DNA of 64,000 nt, taken from assembly GCF_009498235.1 (NCBI RefSeq), contig NZ_CP044205.1:367716-431715 (forward strand), written 5' to 3'. The DNA is from Candidatus Methylospira mobilis (GTDB lineage Bacteria > Pseudomonadota > Gammaproteobacteria > Methylococcales > Methylococcaceae). Below the pieces are notes generated by a model. That model did no database searches, was not told the origin of the DNA, and saw nothing but the letters and a program-made list of their open reading frames with translations. Shown piece after piece: positions 16,986 through 27,897 of this stretch; position 1 is the stretch's first letter, and each line of letters begins with the position of its first letter. The position numbers were made by a program, and so were the translations under genes.

Positions 16986-18404
16986 GTGAATATCATTCCT
17001 CTGTCCATACTGAATCTATTTAAAAAGCTCTTCGGATTACGCCGCGCCCTGTTTTTTGAAGCCAGGGCGGAAGTTGCGGCATCCGGTCCGCTGCCCAGGG
17101 TTTACGCGCGATCCGAGCACAATATTTCGCGCAGCATGATCAGTGAAAATGCACTGAAAGTGTTGTACCGGTTGCGCCAGTCGGGTTATCAGGCCTACCT
17201 GGTCGGAGGGTGCGTGCGCGACCTGTTGCTGGGACGCGAGCCCAAGGATTTTGACGTGGTAACCGACGCGCATCCGGACGAAGTGCGCGCGGTCTTCCGT
17301 AATTGCCGCTTGATCGGGCGGCGCTTCCGGTTGGCGCACGTCCATTTCGGCAGTGAAATCATTGAAGTGGCTACCTTTCGCGCGCTCACTCATGGCGATG
17401 AAGATGATCGTCTCACCGGCGGCGGCGGGCGCATATTGCGCGATAATGTGTATGGCACCATAGAAGAGGACGCCTGGCGGCGCGATTTTGCCGTCAACGC
17501 GCTGTACTACAACATTAAGGACTTTTCAGTAGTCGACTATGTCGGCGGCATGGACGATCATCGGGCCGGCGTGCTGCGCCTGATCGGCGATCCCGAGACG
17601 CGCTACCGCGAAGATCCCGTGCGCATGCTGCGAGCCATACGCTTTGCGGTGAAACTGGGTTTCACCCTGCATCGGTCGTGTTCCGAACTTATCCCCGGCC
17701 TGGCGTATTTGCTGGAAGAAATTCCGCCTGCGCGTTTGCATGAAGAGATAATCAAGCTGTTTTTAGGCGCTTATGCGGTGCAGACATTCGAGCAGCTTCG
17801 CCATTACCATTTGTTCGGCGCGTTGTTTCCGGCTACGGAAAGATGTCTGGCGCAGGAGTCGGAAGGTTTCCCTTTGGTATTCCTGATCAAGGCATTGGAA
17901 AGTACGGACCGGCGTTTACAGGAAGGCAAATCGGTCACCCCGTATTTTCTGTTTGCAGCGTTGTTGTGGGAGCCCGTCAGAGTGAAGGCCGGACGCTTGA
18001 TCGCTTCCGGAGTCGATGAATTGCCTGCGTTCCAGAGCGCCTCCGCCGAAGTTGTCACGCGCCAGATACAACGCACAGCGATACCGCGCGCAATCAGTCA
18101 GCCCATGCGAGAAATCTGGTTGCTGCAGCCGCGCTTCGAGCGCATGAAGGGCTCGCGACCTTTTCGTTTGTTGACACATCCGTGGTTTCGCGCCGCATAC
18201 GATTTTCTGGTATTACGCGCCGAAGCCGGTGAGGCCGATGCGGCGGTCGCCACATGGTGGACGCTTTTTCAGACAGCGGGAGAGCAGCAGAAGGACATGG
18301 CCAGAGACGGCTTGAATTACCGGCAGGCCGGCAAGGGTGTGCGTACGCGCCGGAGACGGACGGGCCGAAGCGGCAAGCAGGTAAAGAGTACGCAGGATGA
18401 ATAG
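16986..18404 (+). CDS. pcnB: Poly(A) polymerase I
   Basis: This class II nucleotidyltransferase adds poly(A) tails that target RNA for decay. The catalytic region YLVGGCVRDLLLG lies at residues 71-83, with the metal-binding D88-F-D90 pair in KDFDVVTD. Then follow the conserved RLIGRRFRLAHV segment, the RNA-binding helical domain and a very basic C-terminus (RTRRRRTGRSGKQVK). The start is uncertain: GTG at 16986 gives 472 residues and keeps homology to the E. coli N-terminus (HNISRSMISENALKVLYRL), but no ribosome-binding site is visible. The first ATG (17136) would remove conserved sequence. folK overlaps its end by 8 bases. Confidence 0.92.
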   Translation: MNIIPLSILNLFKKLFGLRRALFFEARAEVAASGPLPRVYARSEHNISRSMISENALKVLYRLRQSGYQAYLVGGCVRDLLLGREPKDFDVVTDAHPDEVRAVFRNCRLIGRRFRLAHVHFGSEIIEVATFRALTHGDEDDRLTGGGGRILRDNVYGTIEEDAWRRDFAVNALYYNIKDFSVVDYVGGMDDHRAGVLRLIGDPETRYREDPVRMLRAIRFAVKLGFTLHRSCSELIPGLAYLLEEIPPARLHEEIIKLFLGAYAVQTFEQLRHYHLFGALFPATERCLAQESEGFPLVFLIKALESTDRRLQEGKSVTPYFLFAALLWEPVRVKAGRLIASGVDELPAFQSASAEVVTRQIQRTAIPRAISQPMREIWLLQPRFERMKGSRPFRLLTHPWFRAAYDFLVLRAEAGEADAAVATWWTLFQTAGEQQKDMARDGLNYRQAGKGVRTRRRRTGRSGKQVKSTQDE

Positions 18405-18906
18405 CTTCCGGGAAGAAGTAACCGCTTACCTCGGCCTGGGCAGCAATCTGGCTGATCCGGCAAGTCAGCTACGGCGGGCGCGTGCGGAAATCGCTGGTTT
18501 GACCGGCGTGAGCGAGCGCGCTTTTTCTTCTTTTTATCACAGTGCGCCGATGGGGCCGGCAGATCAGCCTGATTATGTTAATGCCGTCATGGCGGTGGAC
18601 GTGACGCTTGACGCGCATGAGTTATTGCGGGCGCTGCAGGCTATCGAGCTGATGCATGGGCGCGATCGTAGCGGCCGGCGTTGGGGCGCGCGCACGCTGG
18701 ATATCGATATCCTGCTGTACGGTCAGGAGCAACTGCATTACGAGGATTTGACCGTGCCCCATCCGGGCATGACCGAGCGCGAATTCGTTTTGTACCCGCT
18801 GGCTGAAATTGCGCCGGCGGGACTCGAAATACCGGGGGGCGGGCGCCTGGACGATTGGCTGGCCCGCTGCCCGAAGCGCGGCCTGGAGGTATTGTCCGTT
18901 GACTGA
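18397..18906 (+). CDS. folK: 2-amino-4-hydroxy-6-hydroxymethyldihydropteridine pyrophosphokinase (HPPK)
   Basis: This 169-residue enzyme transfers pyrophosphate from ATP to the hydroxymethyl-pterin in folate synthesis. The family landmarks are AYLGLGSNLADP at the N-terminus and the active-site loop RWGARTLDIDILLYG (about residues 94-108), followed by VPHPGMTEREFVLYPLAEIAP. It overlaps pcnB by 8 bases and panB by 8 bases, so the run pcnB-folK-panB-panC is one operon with coupled translation. pcnB-folK-panBC is a common gammaproteobacterial order. Confidence 0.95.
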   Translation: MNSFREEVTAYLGLGSNLADPASQLRRARAEIAGLTGVSERAFSSFYHSAPMGPADQPDYVNAVMAVDVTLDAHELLRALQAIELMHGRDRSGRRWGARTLDIDILLYGQEQLHYEDLTVPHPGMTEREFVLYPLAEIAPAGLEIPGGGRLDDWLARCPKRGLEVLSVD

Positions 18907-19705
18907 TCCCGTAGTTGCTGTGACGCTGCCCGACTTGTTTCGCATGAAGCAGGAGCAACGCAAAATCGCCGCCTTGACCGCTTACGACGCGAGTTTTGCC
19001 GGTATACTGGACCAGGCGGGCGTCGACGTGATTCTGGTCGGCGATTCGCTGGGTATGGTGATACAGGGCTATGCGCATACCTTGGGCGTAACGCTGCAGG
19101 ATATCGTTTATCACACGCAATGCGTCGCGCGCAGCGTGCGCAGAGCTTTGATCGTAGCCGACATGCCGTTTATGAGTTATCACTCGCCGCAACAGGCGGC
19201 CGAAAACGCTGCGCGTCTTGTTCAGCAAGGCGGAGCGCATATGGTCAAGCTGGAAGGCGGCCGCCGGCGCGCCGAAATCGTCGGTTTTTTATCGGCGCAA
19301 AACATCTCCGTCTGCGCGCATCTGGGGCTGCTGCCGCAGTCGTTTCATCAGCTGGGCGGTTTCAGCGTTCAAGCGCGCGATGAGCATGCCGCGCACATTC
19401 TGCTTGAGGATGCGTTGATTCTGCAGGAGGCCGGCGCGCGTGCGCTGGTGCTCGAATGCATACCCGCGCAGCTGGCCGCCGAAGTCACTGCACGGCTTGC
19501 CATTCCGGTAATAGGCATAGGCGCCGGAGCGGATTGCGATGGGCAGGTATTGGTGACGCATGATCTGCTGGGGATGGCTCAGGGACGTTCGCCTCGATTC
19601 GTTAAAAACTTTTTAGCGGAAGCCGGCTCGGTTTCAGGCGCAATCGACGCCTATGTGCGCGCAGTGCGAGAGGGACGTTTTCCCGGCAGAGAGCATGTTT
19701 TCTAG
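18899..19705 (+). CDS. panB: Ketopantoate hydroxymethyltransferase
   Basis: PanB makes ketopantoate from ketoisovalerate and methylene-tetrahydrofolate, the first pantothenate (coenzyme A) step. Family motifs are LTAYDASFAGILDQAGVDVI and VGDSLGMV, with metal-binding aspartates, KLEGG, and the VIGIGAGADCDGQVLV segment. I set the start at the TTG at 18899 (268 residues) because a near-perfect GGAGGT lies 8 bases upstream. A GTG at 18920 gives a family-like 261 residues but has no ribosome-binding site, and the earlier ATG at 18809 lies deep inside folK. It overlaps panC by 11 bases. Confidence 0.94.
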   Translation: MTDPVVAVTLPDLFRMKQEQRKIAALTAYDASFAGILDQAGVDVILVGDSLGMVIQGYAHTLGVTLQDIVYHTQCVARSVRRALIVADMPFMSYHSPQQAAENAARLVQQGGAHMVKLEGGRRRAEIVGFLSAQNISVCAHLGLLPQSFHQLGGFSVQARDEHAAHILLEDALILQEAGARALVLECIPAQLAAEVTARLAIPVIGIGAGADCDGQVLVTHDLLGMAQGRSPRFVKNFLAEAGSVSGAIDAYVRAVREGRFPGREHVF

Positions 19706-20561
19706 CGGTTTGCCGGTGGTAACCACCGGCGCCGTCCTGCGCGGCATGGTGAGCGAATGGCGGCAAACCGGGCTGCGCATCGGATTCGTGCCGACGATGG
19801 GAAATCTCCATGCCGGCCACTTCCGCCTGGTGCAACGGGCTCGGCAGCTCGCAGACAGGGTGGTGGTCAGTATCTTCGTTAATCCGTCGCAGTTCGGCCC
19901 CGGCGAGGATTATGCTTCCTACCCGCGCACTTTCGAGGCGGATCGCGCCGGACTTGGCGATCATGGCGCTGACTTATTGTTTTACCCTGCCGTTGCGGAG
20001 ATATATCCGCGTCCATTCCCTTCAATGACGCAAGTCGAAGTACCTGGTCTATCGGACATATTGTGCGGCGCTGTGCGGCCCGGTCATTTCAGGGGCGTTA
20101 CCACGGTCGTGTGCAAGCTGCTTAATCTGGTGCAGCCGGACGTGGCTCTTTTTGGTCAAAAAGACTATCAGCAACTGGGATTGATTCGACAGATGGTGGA
20201 TGACCTGTCCATGCAGGTCGCAATAGAAGGCGTACCCACTGTGCGCGAGGCTGATGGGCTGGCTCTGAGCTCGCGTAATCAATATTTAAGCTTGGAAGAG
20301 CGTAGCGTTGCGCCGCTGCTGTTTGAATGTCTGCAGCAGGCGGCCAAAGCGCTGATCGCAGGCGAGCGGGATTGGCCGTCGATAGAAAGCGAACAGTGCG
20401 CGCGTTTATGCGCAAGCGGTTTTCGCCCTGATTATTTTTCCATACGCAGTGCCCATACGCTGGAAGAACCAGATATAAGCACAGTAAATTACATAATCCT
20501 TGTCGCCGCCCGGCTCGGCAAGGCCAGGTTGATCGATAATCTGGCTGTTACCGTTTCCTGA
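19695..20561 (+). CDS. panC: Pantothenate synthetase
   Basis: This 288-residue enzyme condenses pantoate and beta-alanine using ATP. The adenylate-forming motifs are present: GFVPTMGNLHAGHFRLV (the HIGH-like HAGH), then FVNPSQFGPGEDY, FGQKDYQQL and the KMSKS-equivalent LALSSRNQYL. The start at the ATG at 19695 overlaps panB by 11 bases; the in-frame codons further upstream are inside panB. It is the last gene of the pcnB-folK-panBC operon, and about 320 bp separate it from pmoC. Confidence 0.95.
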   Translation: MFSSGLPVVTTGAVLRGMVSEWRQTGLRIGFVPTMGNLHAGHFRLVQRARQLADRVVVSIFVNPSQFGPGEDYASYPRTFEADRAGLGDHGADLLFYPAVAEIYPRPFPSMTQVEVPGLSDILCGAVRPGHFRGVTTVVCKLLNLVQPDVALFGQKDYQQLGLIRQMVDDLSMQVAIEGVPTVREADGLALSSRNQYLSLEERSVAPLLFECLQQAAKALIAGERDWPSIESEQCARLCASGFRPDYFSIRSAHTLEEPDISTVNYIILVAARLGKARLIDNLAVTVS

Positions 20562-20882
20562 TGTGTGTCCGGTAGTAACAGAATGATTTTACTGCCTGTT
20601 TGTAGCTTGGGTAGTGTTCTCCAGTCCAGCCGGCAACCCTGCTGCCGGAAACTTTCCGGTTTATGTCCGATCAACCGCTGCCGCTTCACGTAATCAATCC
20701 TGAAATATTTTAAAAAAAGAACGTAATAGGGTTGACAGCCGGAGGGGGGTGTGACAAAGTGTCGCGCACTTGGCTCTGTCGGTGAAAAGCGCAGCAAGAC
20801 GCAAAAACCGTCGCATCCAGGTAACCCAAGAACGTGGCCCGGGAGCTATCCCGGGAATAAACTCAACAAAGAGGTATTTGAA
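20562..20882 (+). promoter_or_regulatory. pmoCAB leader region (321 bp) with candidate promoter
   Basis: This gene-free region carries the pmo control signals. The best sigma-70-like candidate is TTGACA at 20732-20737, with a 17-base spacer to CAAAGT at 20755-20760. The -35 is perfect but the -10 is weak (three of six bases). An A/T-rich stretch (20702-20725) lies just upstream. The untranslated leader of over 100 bases ends in a perfect hairpin and an AGAGG ribosome-binding site before pmoC. The promoter assignment is tentative. Confidence 0.45.
20838..20855 (+). promoter_or_regulatory. Perfect 7-bp hairpin in the pmoC 5-prime leader
   Basis: CCCGGGA (20838-20844), loop GCTA, TCCCGGG (20849-20855). 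It lies 27 bases before the pmoC ATG and just upstream of the ribosome-binding site. It may stabilise the abundant pmo mRNA or affect initiation. No T-run follows, so it is not a terminator. Confidence 0.7.
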
Positions 20883-21662
20883 ATGGCTGCAACGACAATT
20901 GATGGCGTAGCTGCAAACGACAAGCCGATTCTTGATATCAAGTGGCTGGCATTTGCATTTACAATCTACACCGTGTTTTACATGTGGGTACGCTGGTACG
21001 AAGGGGTCTATGGCTGGTCAGCCGGTCTGGACTCATTTGCACCGGAATTCGAAACCTACTGGATGAACTTCCTGTACATCGAAATCGTGGCTGAAATCAG
21101 CACCGCATCGCTGCTGTGGGGCTACATCTGGAAAACCCGCGACCGCAACCTGGCTGCGATCACCCCGCGCGAAGAACTGCGCCGCAACATGACCCACGTG
21201 GTATGGGTATTTGCGTACGCATGGGCCATCTACTGGGGCGCCAGCTACTTCACCGAGCAGGACGGCACCTGGCATCAGACGATCGTGCGCGACACCGACT
21301 TCACCCCGTCGCACATCATCGAGTTCTACCTGAGCTACCCGATCTACATCATCACCGGCTTTGCATCGTTCCTGTACGCCAAGACCCGTCTGCCGTACTT
21401 TGCGACGGACCTGTCCCTGCCGTACCTGGTCACCGTAGTCGGTCCGTTCATGATCCTGCCGAACGTAGGTCTGAACGAATGGGGTCACACCTTCTGGTTC
21501 ATGGAAGAGTTGTTCGTAGCGCCGCTGCACTACGGCTTCGTATTCTTCGGCTGGATGGCGCTGTCGATAATGGGCGTACTGACCCAGATATTCAACAGCT
21601 TCAACAACCTGATCGGCAAACAGCTGTGCGAAGCAGTTGATCAGGGTTTGATTTCAAAATAA
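20883..21662 (+). CDS. pmoC: Particulate methane monooxygenase subunit C
   Basis: This 259-residue integral membrane subunit of the methane-oxidising complex sits in intracytoplasmic membranes. The metal-site residues Asp127, His131 and His144 occur with the D-x3-H-x12-H spacing of the PmoC copper site (Asp156/His160/His173 in M. capsulatus). Around six membrane helices are evident. The start is the ATG at 20883 (MAATTIDG) with AGAGG upstream; in-frame codons to 20751 are leader sequence. It is first in the canonical order pmoC-pmoA-pmoB, and codon use (ctg, gta, cgt) looks like that of a highly expressed gene. Confidence 0.97.
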   Translation: MAATTIDGVAANDKPILDIKWLAFAFTIYTVFYMWVRWYEGVYGWSAGLDSFAPEFETYWMNFLYIEIVAEISTASLLWGYIWKTRDRNLAAITPREELRRNMTHVVWVFAYAWAIYWGASYFTEQDGTWHQTIVRDTDFTPSHIIEFYLSYPIYIITGFASFLYAKTRLPYFATDLSLPYLVTVVGPFMILPNVGLNEWGHTFWFMEELFVAPLHYGFVFFGWMALSIMGVLTQIFNSFNNLIGKQLCEAVDQGLISK

Positions 21663-21748
21663 GAAGGCGGGCCGGAAGCGGGGATGGCTGAACTGAAAAA
21701 CAGCGAAAAGCGCCGATGGCAAACCCTCGAAAACCAAGAGCGTAGGGC

Positions 21749-21784
21749 GGACCGCGCGACAAGCGCGAGCGAGGGGCGCGGTCC
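21749..21784 (+). promoter_or_regulatory. pmoC-pmoA intercistronic hairpin
   Basis: GGACCGCGC (21749-21757) pairs with GCGCGGTCC (21776-21784) over an 18-nt loop that itself contains a small GCGCG stem. It lies 39 bases upstream of pmoA and its TTGGAGGT ribosome-binding site. No T-run follows. It is probably an mRNA processing or stability element. Confidence 0.6.
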
Positions 21785-21823
21785 CGCACTACACAACCAA
21801 ACGTGTAAAATTGGAGGTAACTC

Positions 21824-22567
21824 ATGAGCACACTACAAACTGCGGTTCGGTCACATGCCGAAGCAGTGTCAGTCTCACGTACAGTCGACTACCTGGGCCT
21901 GTTCATATTCTTCTTTGTAATTTGCGGTTCCTACCACATTCACGCCATGTTGACCATGGGTGACTGGGACTTCTGGATCGACTGGAAAGATCGCCGTCTA
22001 TGGGTAACCGTAGTACCGATCGTACTGGTCACTTTCCCTGCGGCGGTACAATCGTGGATGTGGGAGCGCCTGCGTCTGCCATGGGGCGCCACCGTATGCG
22101 TACTGGCGCTGCTGTTCGGCGAATGGGTCAACCGCTACTTCAACTTCTGGGGTTGGACCTACTTCCCGATCACCATGTGCTTCCCGTCGCAGATCGTACC
22201 GGGCGCCATCCTGCTCGACTCCGTACTGTTGCTGAGCGGCAGCTACCTGTTCACCGCAGTCGTAGGGGCAATGGGCTGGGGCTTGATCTTCTATCCGGGC
22301 AACTGGCCGATCATCGCACCGTACCACGTACCTGTTGAATACAACGGCATGCTGCTGTCCGTAGCCGACCTGATCGGATACAACTACGTACGTACCGGCA
22401 CACCCGAGTACATCCGCATGGTGGAAAAAGGCACCCTGCGTACTTTCGGTAAAGACGTAGCGCCGGTATCAGCGTTCTTCTCAGCGTTCATGTCCATCCT
22501 GATCTACTTCATCTGGCACTTTGTAGGTCGCTGGTTTGCAACCGTCAGATTCATCAAGTCGACCTAG
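21824..22567 (+). CDS. pmoA: Particulate methane monooxygenase subunit A
   Basis: This 247-residue membrane subunit is the usual PmoA length and the standard phylogenetic marker of methanotrophs. Conserved blocks include HAMLTMGDWDFW, WKDRRLWVT, GEWVNRYFNFWGWTYFP, GAMGWGLIFYPGNWPIIAP and VEYNGMLLSVADLIGYNYV. These are PmoA rather than ammonia-monooxygenase AmoA residues and indicate a type I gammaproteobacterial methanotroph. TTGGAGGT precedes the ATG. Confidence 0.98.
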   Translation: MSTLQTAVRSHAEAVSVSRTVDYLGLFIFFFVICGSYHIHAMLTMGDWDFWIDWKDRRLWVTVVPIVLVTFPAAVQSWMWERLRLPWGATVCVLALLFGEWVNRYFNFWGWTYFPITMCFPSQIVPGAILLDSVLLLSGSYLFTAVVGAMGWGLIFYPGNWPIIAPYHVPVEYNGMLLSVADLIGYNYVRTGTPEYIRMVEKGTLRTFGKDVAPVSAFFSAFMSILIYFIWHFVGRWFATVRFIKST

Positions 22568-22718
22568 TCGTTTGACGAAGACTTGAAGACATGAGATGCG
22601 AGAGCACAAGGGCGACCTGAACGCTCTCAAGTCGGGAAAGACAAAACATTAGCGTCGGCGCGAAGCGCGCAAGCGCGTAGCAGCCGAAACACGAACATTC
22701 TCGAAAGAGGAGGAACAT

Positions 22719-23966
22719 ATGAAACAAATCAGAACCCGGATCGCCAACTGGTCCCTGCTGGGCCTGTTGCTGGCGGTTGCAGCCACCAGCCTGTACGCGC
22801 CGAGCGCCTCTGCCCACGGAGAAAAATCCCAGGCAGCGTTCATGCGTATGCGCACCATCCACTGGTTTGACCTGAAATGGTCAAAAGAAAAAGTGGCGGT
22901 CAACGAAGACGTGGAAATCACTGGTAAATTCCACGTATTCGAAGGCTGGCCTGAAACCGTAGCCGAACCCGATGTCGCGTTCCTGAACATCGGTATCCCC
23001 GGCCCGGTCTTCATCCGCAAGGAGTCGTACATCGGCGGTCAGCTGGTGCCGCGTTCCGTACGTCTTGAAATTGGCAAGACCTACGAATTCCGCGTCGTAC
23101 TGAGAGCGCGTCGTCCTGGCGACTGGCACGTCCACACCATGATGAGCGTCCAGGGCGGCGGTCCGATCATCGGGCCGGGTAAATGGATCTCCATCGAAGG
23201 CGGTTCCTTCTCCGACTTCAAGAATCCTGTAACCACGCTGACCGGTCAGACCGTAGACCTCGAAGTTTACCAGGAAAGCAACATTGCATTCTGGCACATC
23301 TTCTGGGCGGTATTTGGCCTGGCATGGATCCTGTACTGGGTACGTCGTCCGGTATTCCTGCCGCGTCTTCTGCTGGTTGACGCAGGGCGTGCAGACGAAA
23401 TCGTCACTCCGCTGGATCGTAAAGTAGGCGCAGCATTCGCCGCGGCGACCATACTGATCGTCGTCGTAGCGATGAGCAGCGCGAACGGCAAATACCCGAT
23501 CACCATCCCGTTGCAGGCTGGTACGATGCGCGGTATCAAACCGATCGATCTGCCGAAGCCGACGGTATCCGTCAAGGTTGAAGATGCAACCTACCGCGTA
23601 CCTGGCCGTGCAATGCGCATGAAGCTGACCATCACCAACAGCGGCAACAGCCCGATCCGTCTGGGCGAGTTCTACACCGCATCGGTACGCTTCCTGGATT
23701 CCGACGTCTACAGAGACACCACCGGCTATCCTGAAGACCTGCTGGCGGAAGACGGCCTGACCGTAAGCGACAATTCACCGATCGCTCCGGGCGAAAGCCG
23801 CACTGTAGAAGTACAGGCGTCCGACGCAGCATGGGAAGTATATCGTCTGGCTGACATCATCTACGATCCGGACAGCCGTTTCGCCGGCTTGCTGTTCTTC
23901 TTCGATGCATCGGGCACCCGTCAGATCGTACAGATCGACGCGCCTCTGATCCCATCGTTCATTTAA
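22719..23966 (+). CDS. pmoB: Particulate methane monooxygenase subunit B
   Basis: This 415-residue periplasmic subunit has two cupredoxin domains joined by two membrane helices (about residues 185-205 and 235-252). The signal peptide ends at SASA so that the mature protein begins with His33. His33, His137 and His139 (DWHVH) form the copper site and His48 is also present, all with the same numbering as M. capsulatus PmoB. GAGGAGGA precedes the ATG. It is last in the operon and is followed by a GC hairpin and a strong intrinsic terminator. Confidence 0.98.
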   Translation: MKQIRTRIANWSLLGLLLAVAATSLYAPSASAHGEKSQAAFMRMRTIHWFDLKWSKEKVAVNEDVEITGKFHVFEGWPETVAEPDVAFLNIGIPGPVFIRKESYIGGQLVPRSVRLEIGKTYEFRVVLRARRPGDWHVHTMMSVQGGGPIIGPGKWISIEGGSFSDFKNPVTTLTGQTVDLEVYQESNIAFWHIFWAVFGLAWILYWVRRPVFLPRLLLVDAGRADEIVTPLDRKVGAAFAAATILIVVVAMSSANGKYPITIPLQAGTMRGIKPIDLPKPTVSVKVEDATYRVPGRAMRMKLTITNSGNSPIRLGEFYTASVRFLDSDVYRDTTGYPEDLLAEDGLTVSDNSPIAPGESRTVEVQASDAAWEVYRLADIIYDPDSRFAGLLFFFDASGTRQIVQIDAPLIPSFI

Positions 23967-23975
23967 TCGGAAGCG

Positions 23976-23995
23976 GGCCGCCGGCGACGGCGGCC
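23976..23995 (+). promoter_or_regulatory. Perfect 8-bp GC hairpin just after pmoB
   Basis: GGCCGCCG, loop GCGA, CGGCGGCC, starting 10 bases after the pmoB stop and about 30 bases before the true terminator. No T-run follows, so it is likely a barrier protecting the 3-prime end of the transcript. Confidence 0.6.
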
Positions 23996-24023
23996 TGAAG
24001 CTGAGAGATTGAAAGAGGAATCG

Positions 24024-24056
24024 AACCCTCTCCGAGTTGATCGGAGAGGGTTTTTT
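24024..24056 (+). terminator. Strong intrinsic terminator of pmoCAB
   Basis: The 12-bp perfect stem AACCCTCTCCGA / TCGGAGAGGGTT has a 5-nt loop and is followed by a run of T residues to 24056. Confidence 0.92.
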
Positions 24057-24187
24057 ATGGGCTGAACATAACGTGATCTATGCGCTTTAACGCATAGTGT
24101 GTCAGAAAAATAATTGTTACTATACAGGTTGAGGTGGTGGGAGCGCGGATCGTGCTTGAGTAATCTTTCTGTCTGAGCCTTGAATAC

Positions 24188-25396
24188 TTATCTTGTAATC
24201 GAACCCAAAACGCCGCGTAATAGCTGTTTGCCTAACTCACGTCCAACCGTACCCGCCGCACCGCGCATCGCACTTTTAGCGGCGGCTTCGAGGACGCCTT
24301 CGCGCTTACCTCCTTTGCCAGTAAGCATATCCTGCAAGCTGTCGAGCAAATCATTCCCTAATGCATGCGCGGGTGCTGTATGATGAGGATGCGCTGTCAG
24401 TGGCGGTACGCCGTTAACCCGTGAACCAGAGCCGCCGGCTGAAGCCGCGGGGGCAGGAATTGCGCCAGGCGCAGTTGTGGTGATGTTTGCAGCAGACTTA
24501 CCCTTCAACACTTCATACGCGGATTCTCTATCTACCCCTTCGGCGTAGATGGCTTTGAGCGGGGAGGTGTCGATAAGCGTCTTGCGTTCTTCCGGCTGGA
24601 GCGGTCCCATGCGGGAAGCTGGCGGGAAAATAATGGCGCGCTCAACGATGCCCGGACGTCCTTTCTCGTCGAGAAAAGATACCAGTGCTTCACCTACGCC
24701 CAGCTCGCCGATGATGGTTGCCGCATCGAATTTTGGGTTGGCGCGCATTGTTTCGGCAGCAACCTGAACCGCTTTCTGATCGCGCGGAGTGAAGGCGCGC
24801 AATGCATGCTGGACACGGTTGCCCAGTTGTCCGAGTATCCTGTCGGGCACATCCAGCGGATTTTGCGTTACAAAATATATACCCACCCCCTTGGACCGGA
24901 TCAAACGCACTACCTGTTCAACTTTGTCTATCAAAGCATCCCGGGCATTGTTGAATAATAGGTGAGCTTCGTCGAAAAAAAATACGAGCTTGGGTTGATC
25001 CAAGTCACCGGCTTCAGGCAGACGCTCGAAGAGTTCGGAAAGCAGCCAAAGTAAAAAAGTGGAATATAGCATAGGCGAAAGAAAAAGCTTATCTGCCGCC
25101 AATACGTTGATAACGGCACGCCCGTTGCTGTCCACCCGCATGAGGTCGGCGATATCGAGCATCGGTTCGCCAAAGAAAATATTGCCGCCCTGTTCATCCA
25201 GCGTCAGCAGGCCGCGCTGTATCGCGCCAATCGAAGCGGCGGCGATATTTCCATATTCGCTCGAGTAGGCGGCCGCGTTTTCTCCCACATGCTGAACCAT
25301 GGCACGCAAGTCCTTGAGATCTATCAACAGCAATCCGTTGTCATCGGCAACTTTAAAAACCAGTTGCAGTACGCCGGTTTGTGTATCGTTAAGGTT
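24188..25396 (-). pseudogene. yjgR: C-terminal part of IS-disrupted HerA-like ATPase (DUF853, YjgR type)
   Basis: This encodes about 400 residues of the YjgR/DUF853 ATPase, including the Walker B stretch [13 protein letters not shown] and [30 protein letters not shown]. The C-terminal tail ([18 protein letters not shown]... ending [10 protein letters not shown]) is typical of the family. The first codons here are junction sequence; the natural N-terminus lies across the IS21-type element at 27434-27819. Joining the parts with one copy of the AGGTT duplication gives ...[17 protein letters not shown]..., an uninterrupted 529-residue protein. So the gene was intact until the insertion. YjgR-type proteins are HerA/FtsK-superfamily ATPases of uncertain role. 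Confidence 0.88.
25392..25396. repeat. Target-site duplication, left copy (AGGTT)
   Basis: Direct repeat of 27434-27438. Removing one copy plus the element restores the yjgR reading frame. Confidence 0.88.
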
Positions 25397-25471
25397 TGTC
25401 AATGCCGATTTAAAATTGATACAGTTTTTGAAGAAATGCCGATTTAAATCTGATACACCTCCCCTAATTCA

Positions 25472-27345
<1,874 letters not shown>

Positions 27346-27433
27346 GGCTGCGTTCCAAATGCAGCCGATCTTCTCAATTCGGTGTATCAGTTTTCAATCG
27401 GCACGCTGTATCAATTTACATCCGGCAGTGACA

Positions 27434-27438
27434 AGGTT
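27434..27438. repeat. Target-site duplication, right copy (AGGTT)
   Basis: Direct repeat of 25392-25396, immediately outside the right end of the IS21-type element. Confidence 0.88.
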
Positions 27439-27819
27439 CAACAAGCGCGCGAGCAACAGTGGCCCCATCTGCGAGATGGTTGCATTAACAGGTATGCCTT
27501 TTTCGCTAAATACATCCCATAAGGTTACGCTGCTGGCATACGGAGTGAAACCGGTGAGGCCGAGTTCCTGCACCCTCTCTTCAAGTTTCGGAGTCAAAGT
27601 ACCGGCAGCGCCTATACCGGAAAGGTCGCCTTTGACATCGGCCATGAATACAGGAACGCCGATATAGGAAAGACGTTCCGCAATAGACTGTAGGGTAACC
27701 GTTTTTCCGGTTCCTGTTGCACCGGTAATCAAGCCGTGACGATTGAGCATTTGCGGCAACAACGCCGGGTAATTGTCGTCGGATTTGCCAATATAAAGTA
27801 GTACAGGTGAGCTGGGCAT
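27434..27819 (-). pseudogene. yjgR: N-terminal part of IS-disrupted HerA-like ATPase (DUF853, YjgR type)
   Basis: Starting at the ATG at 27819 ([18 protein letters not shown], with AAAGGT about 10 bases upstream), this part encodes the Walker A loop GATGTGKT (residues 33-40) and [11 protein letters not shown]. It then runs to LLLARLLN, where the IS21-type element begins. In its present state it would be translated into the element and stop shortly after. The frame extending upstream to 28173 runs through the divergent Nudix gene and is not part of it. Confidence 0.87.
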
Positions 27820-27897
27820 GGTGTATGGACCTTTAGCAAAAAAATAGGGATGATTGTATAGTGTCTCCGAAAATGGTACTGGCGGGAAGCCGGTGCC

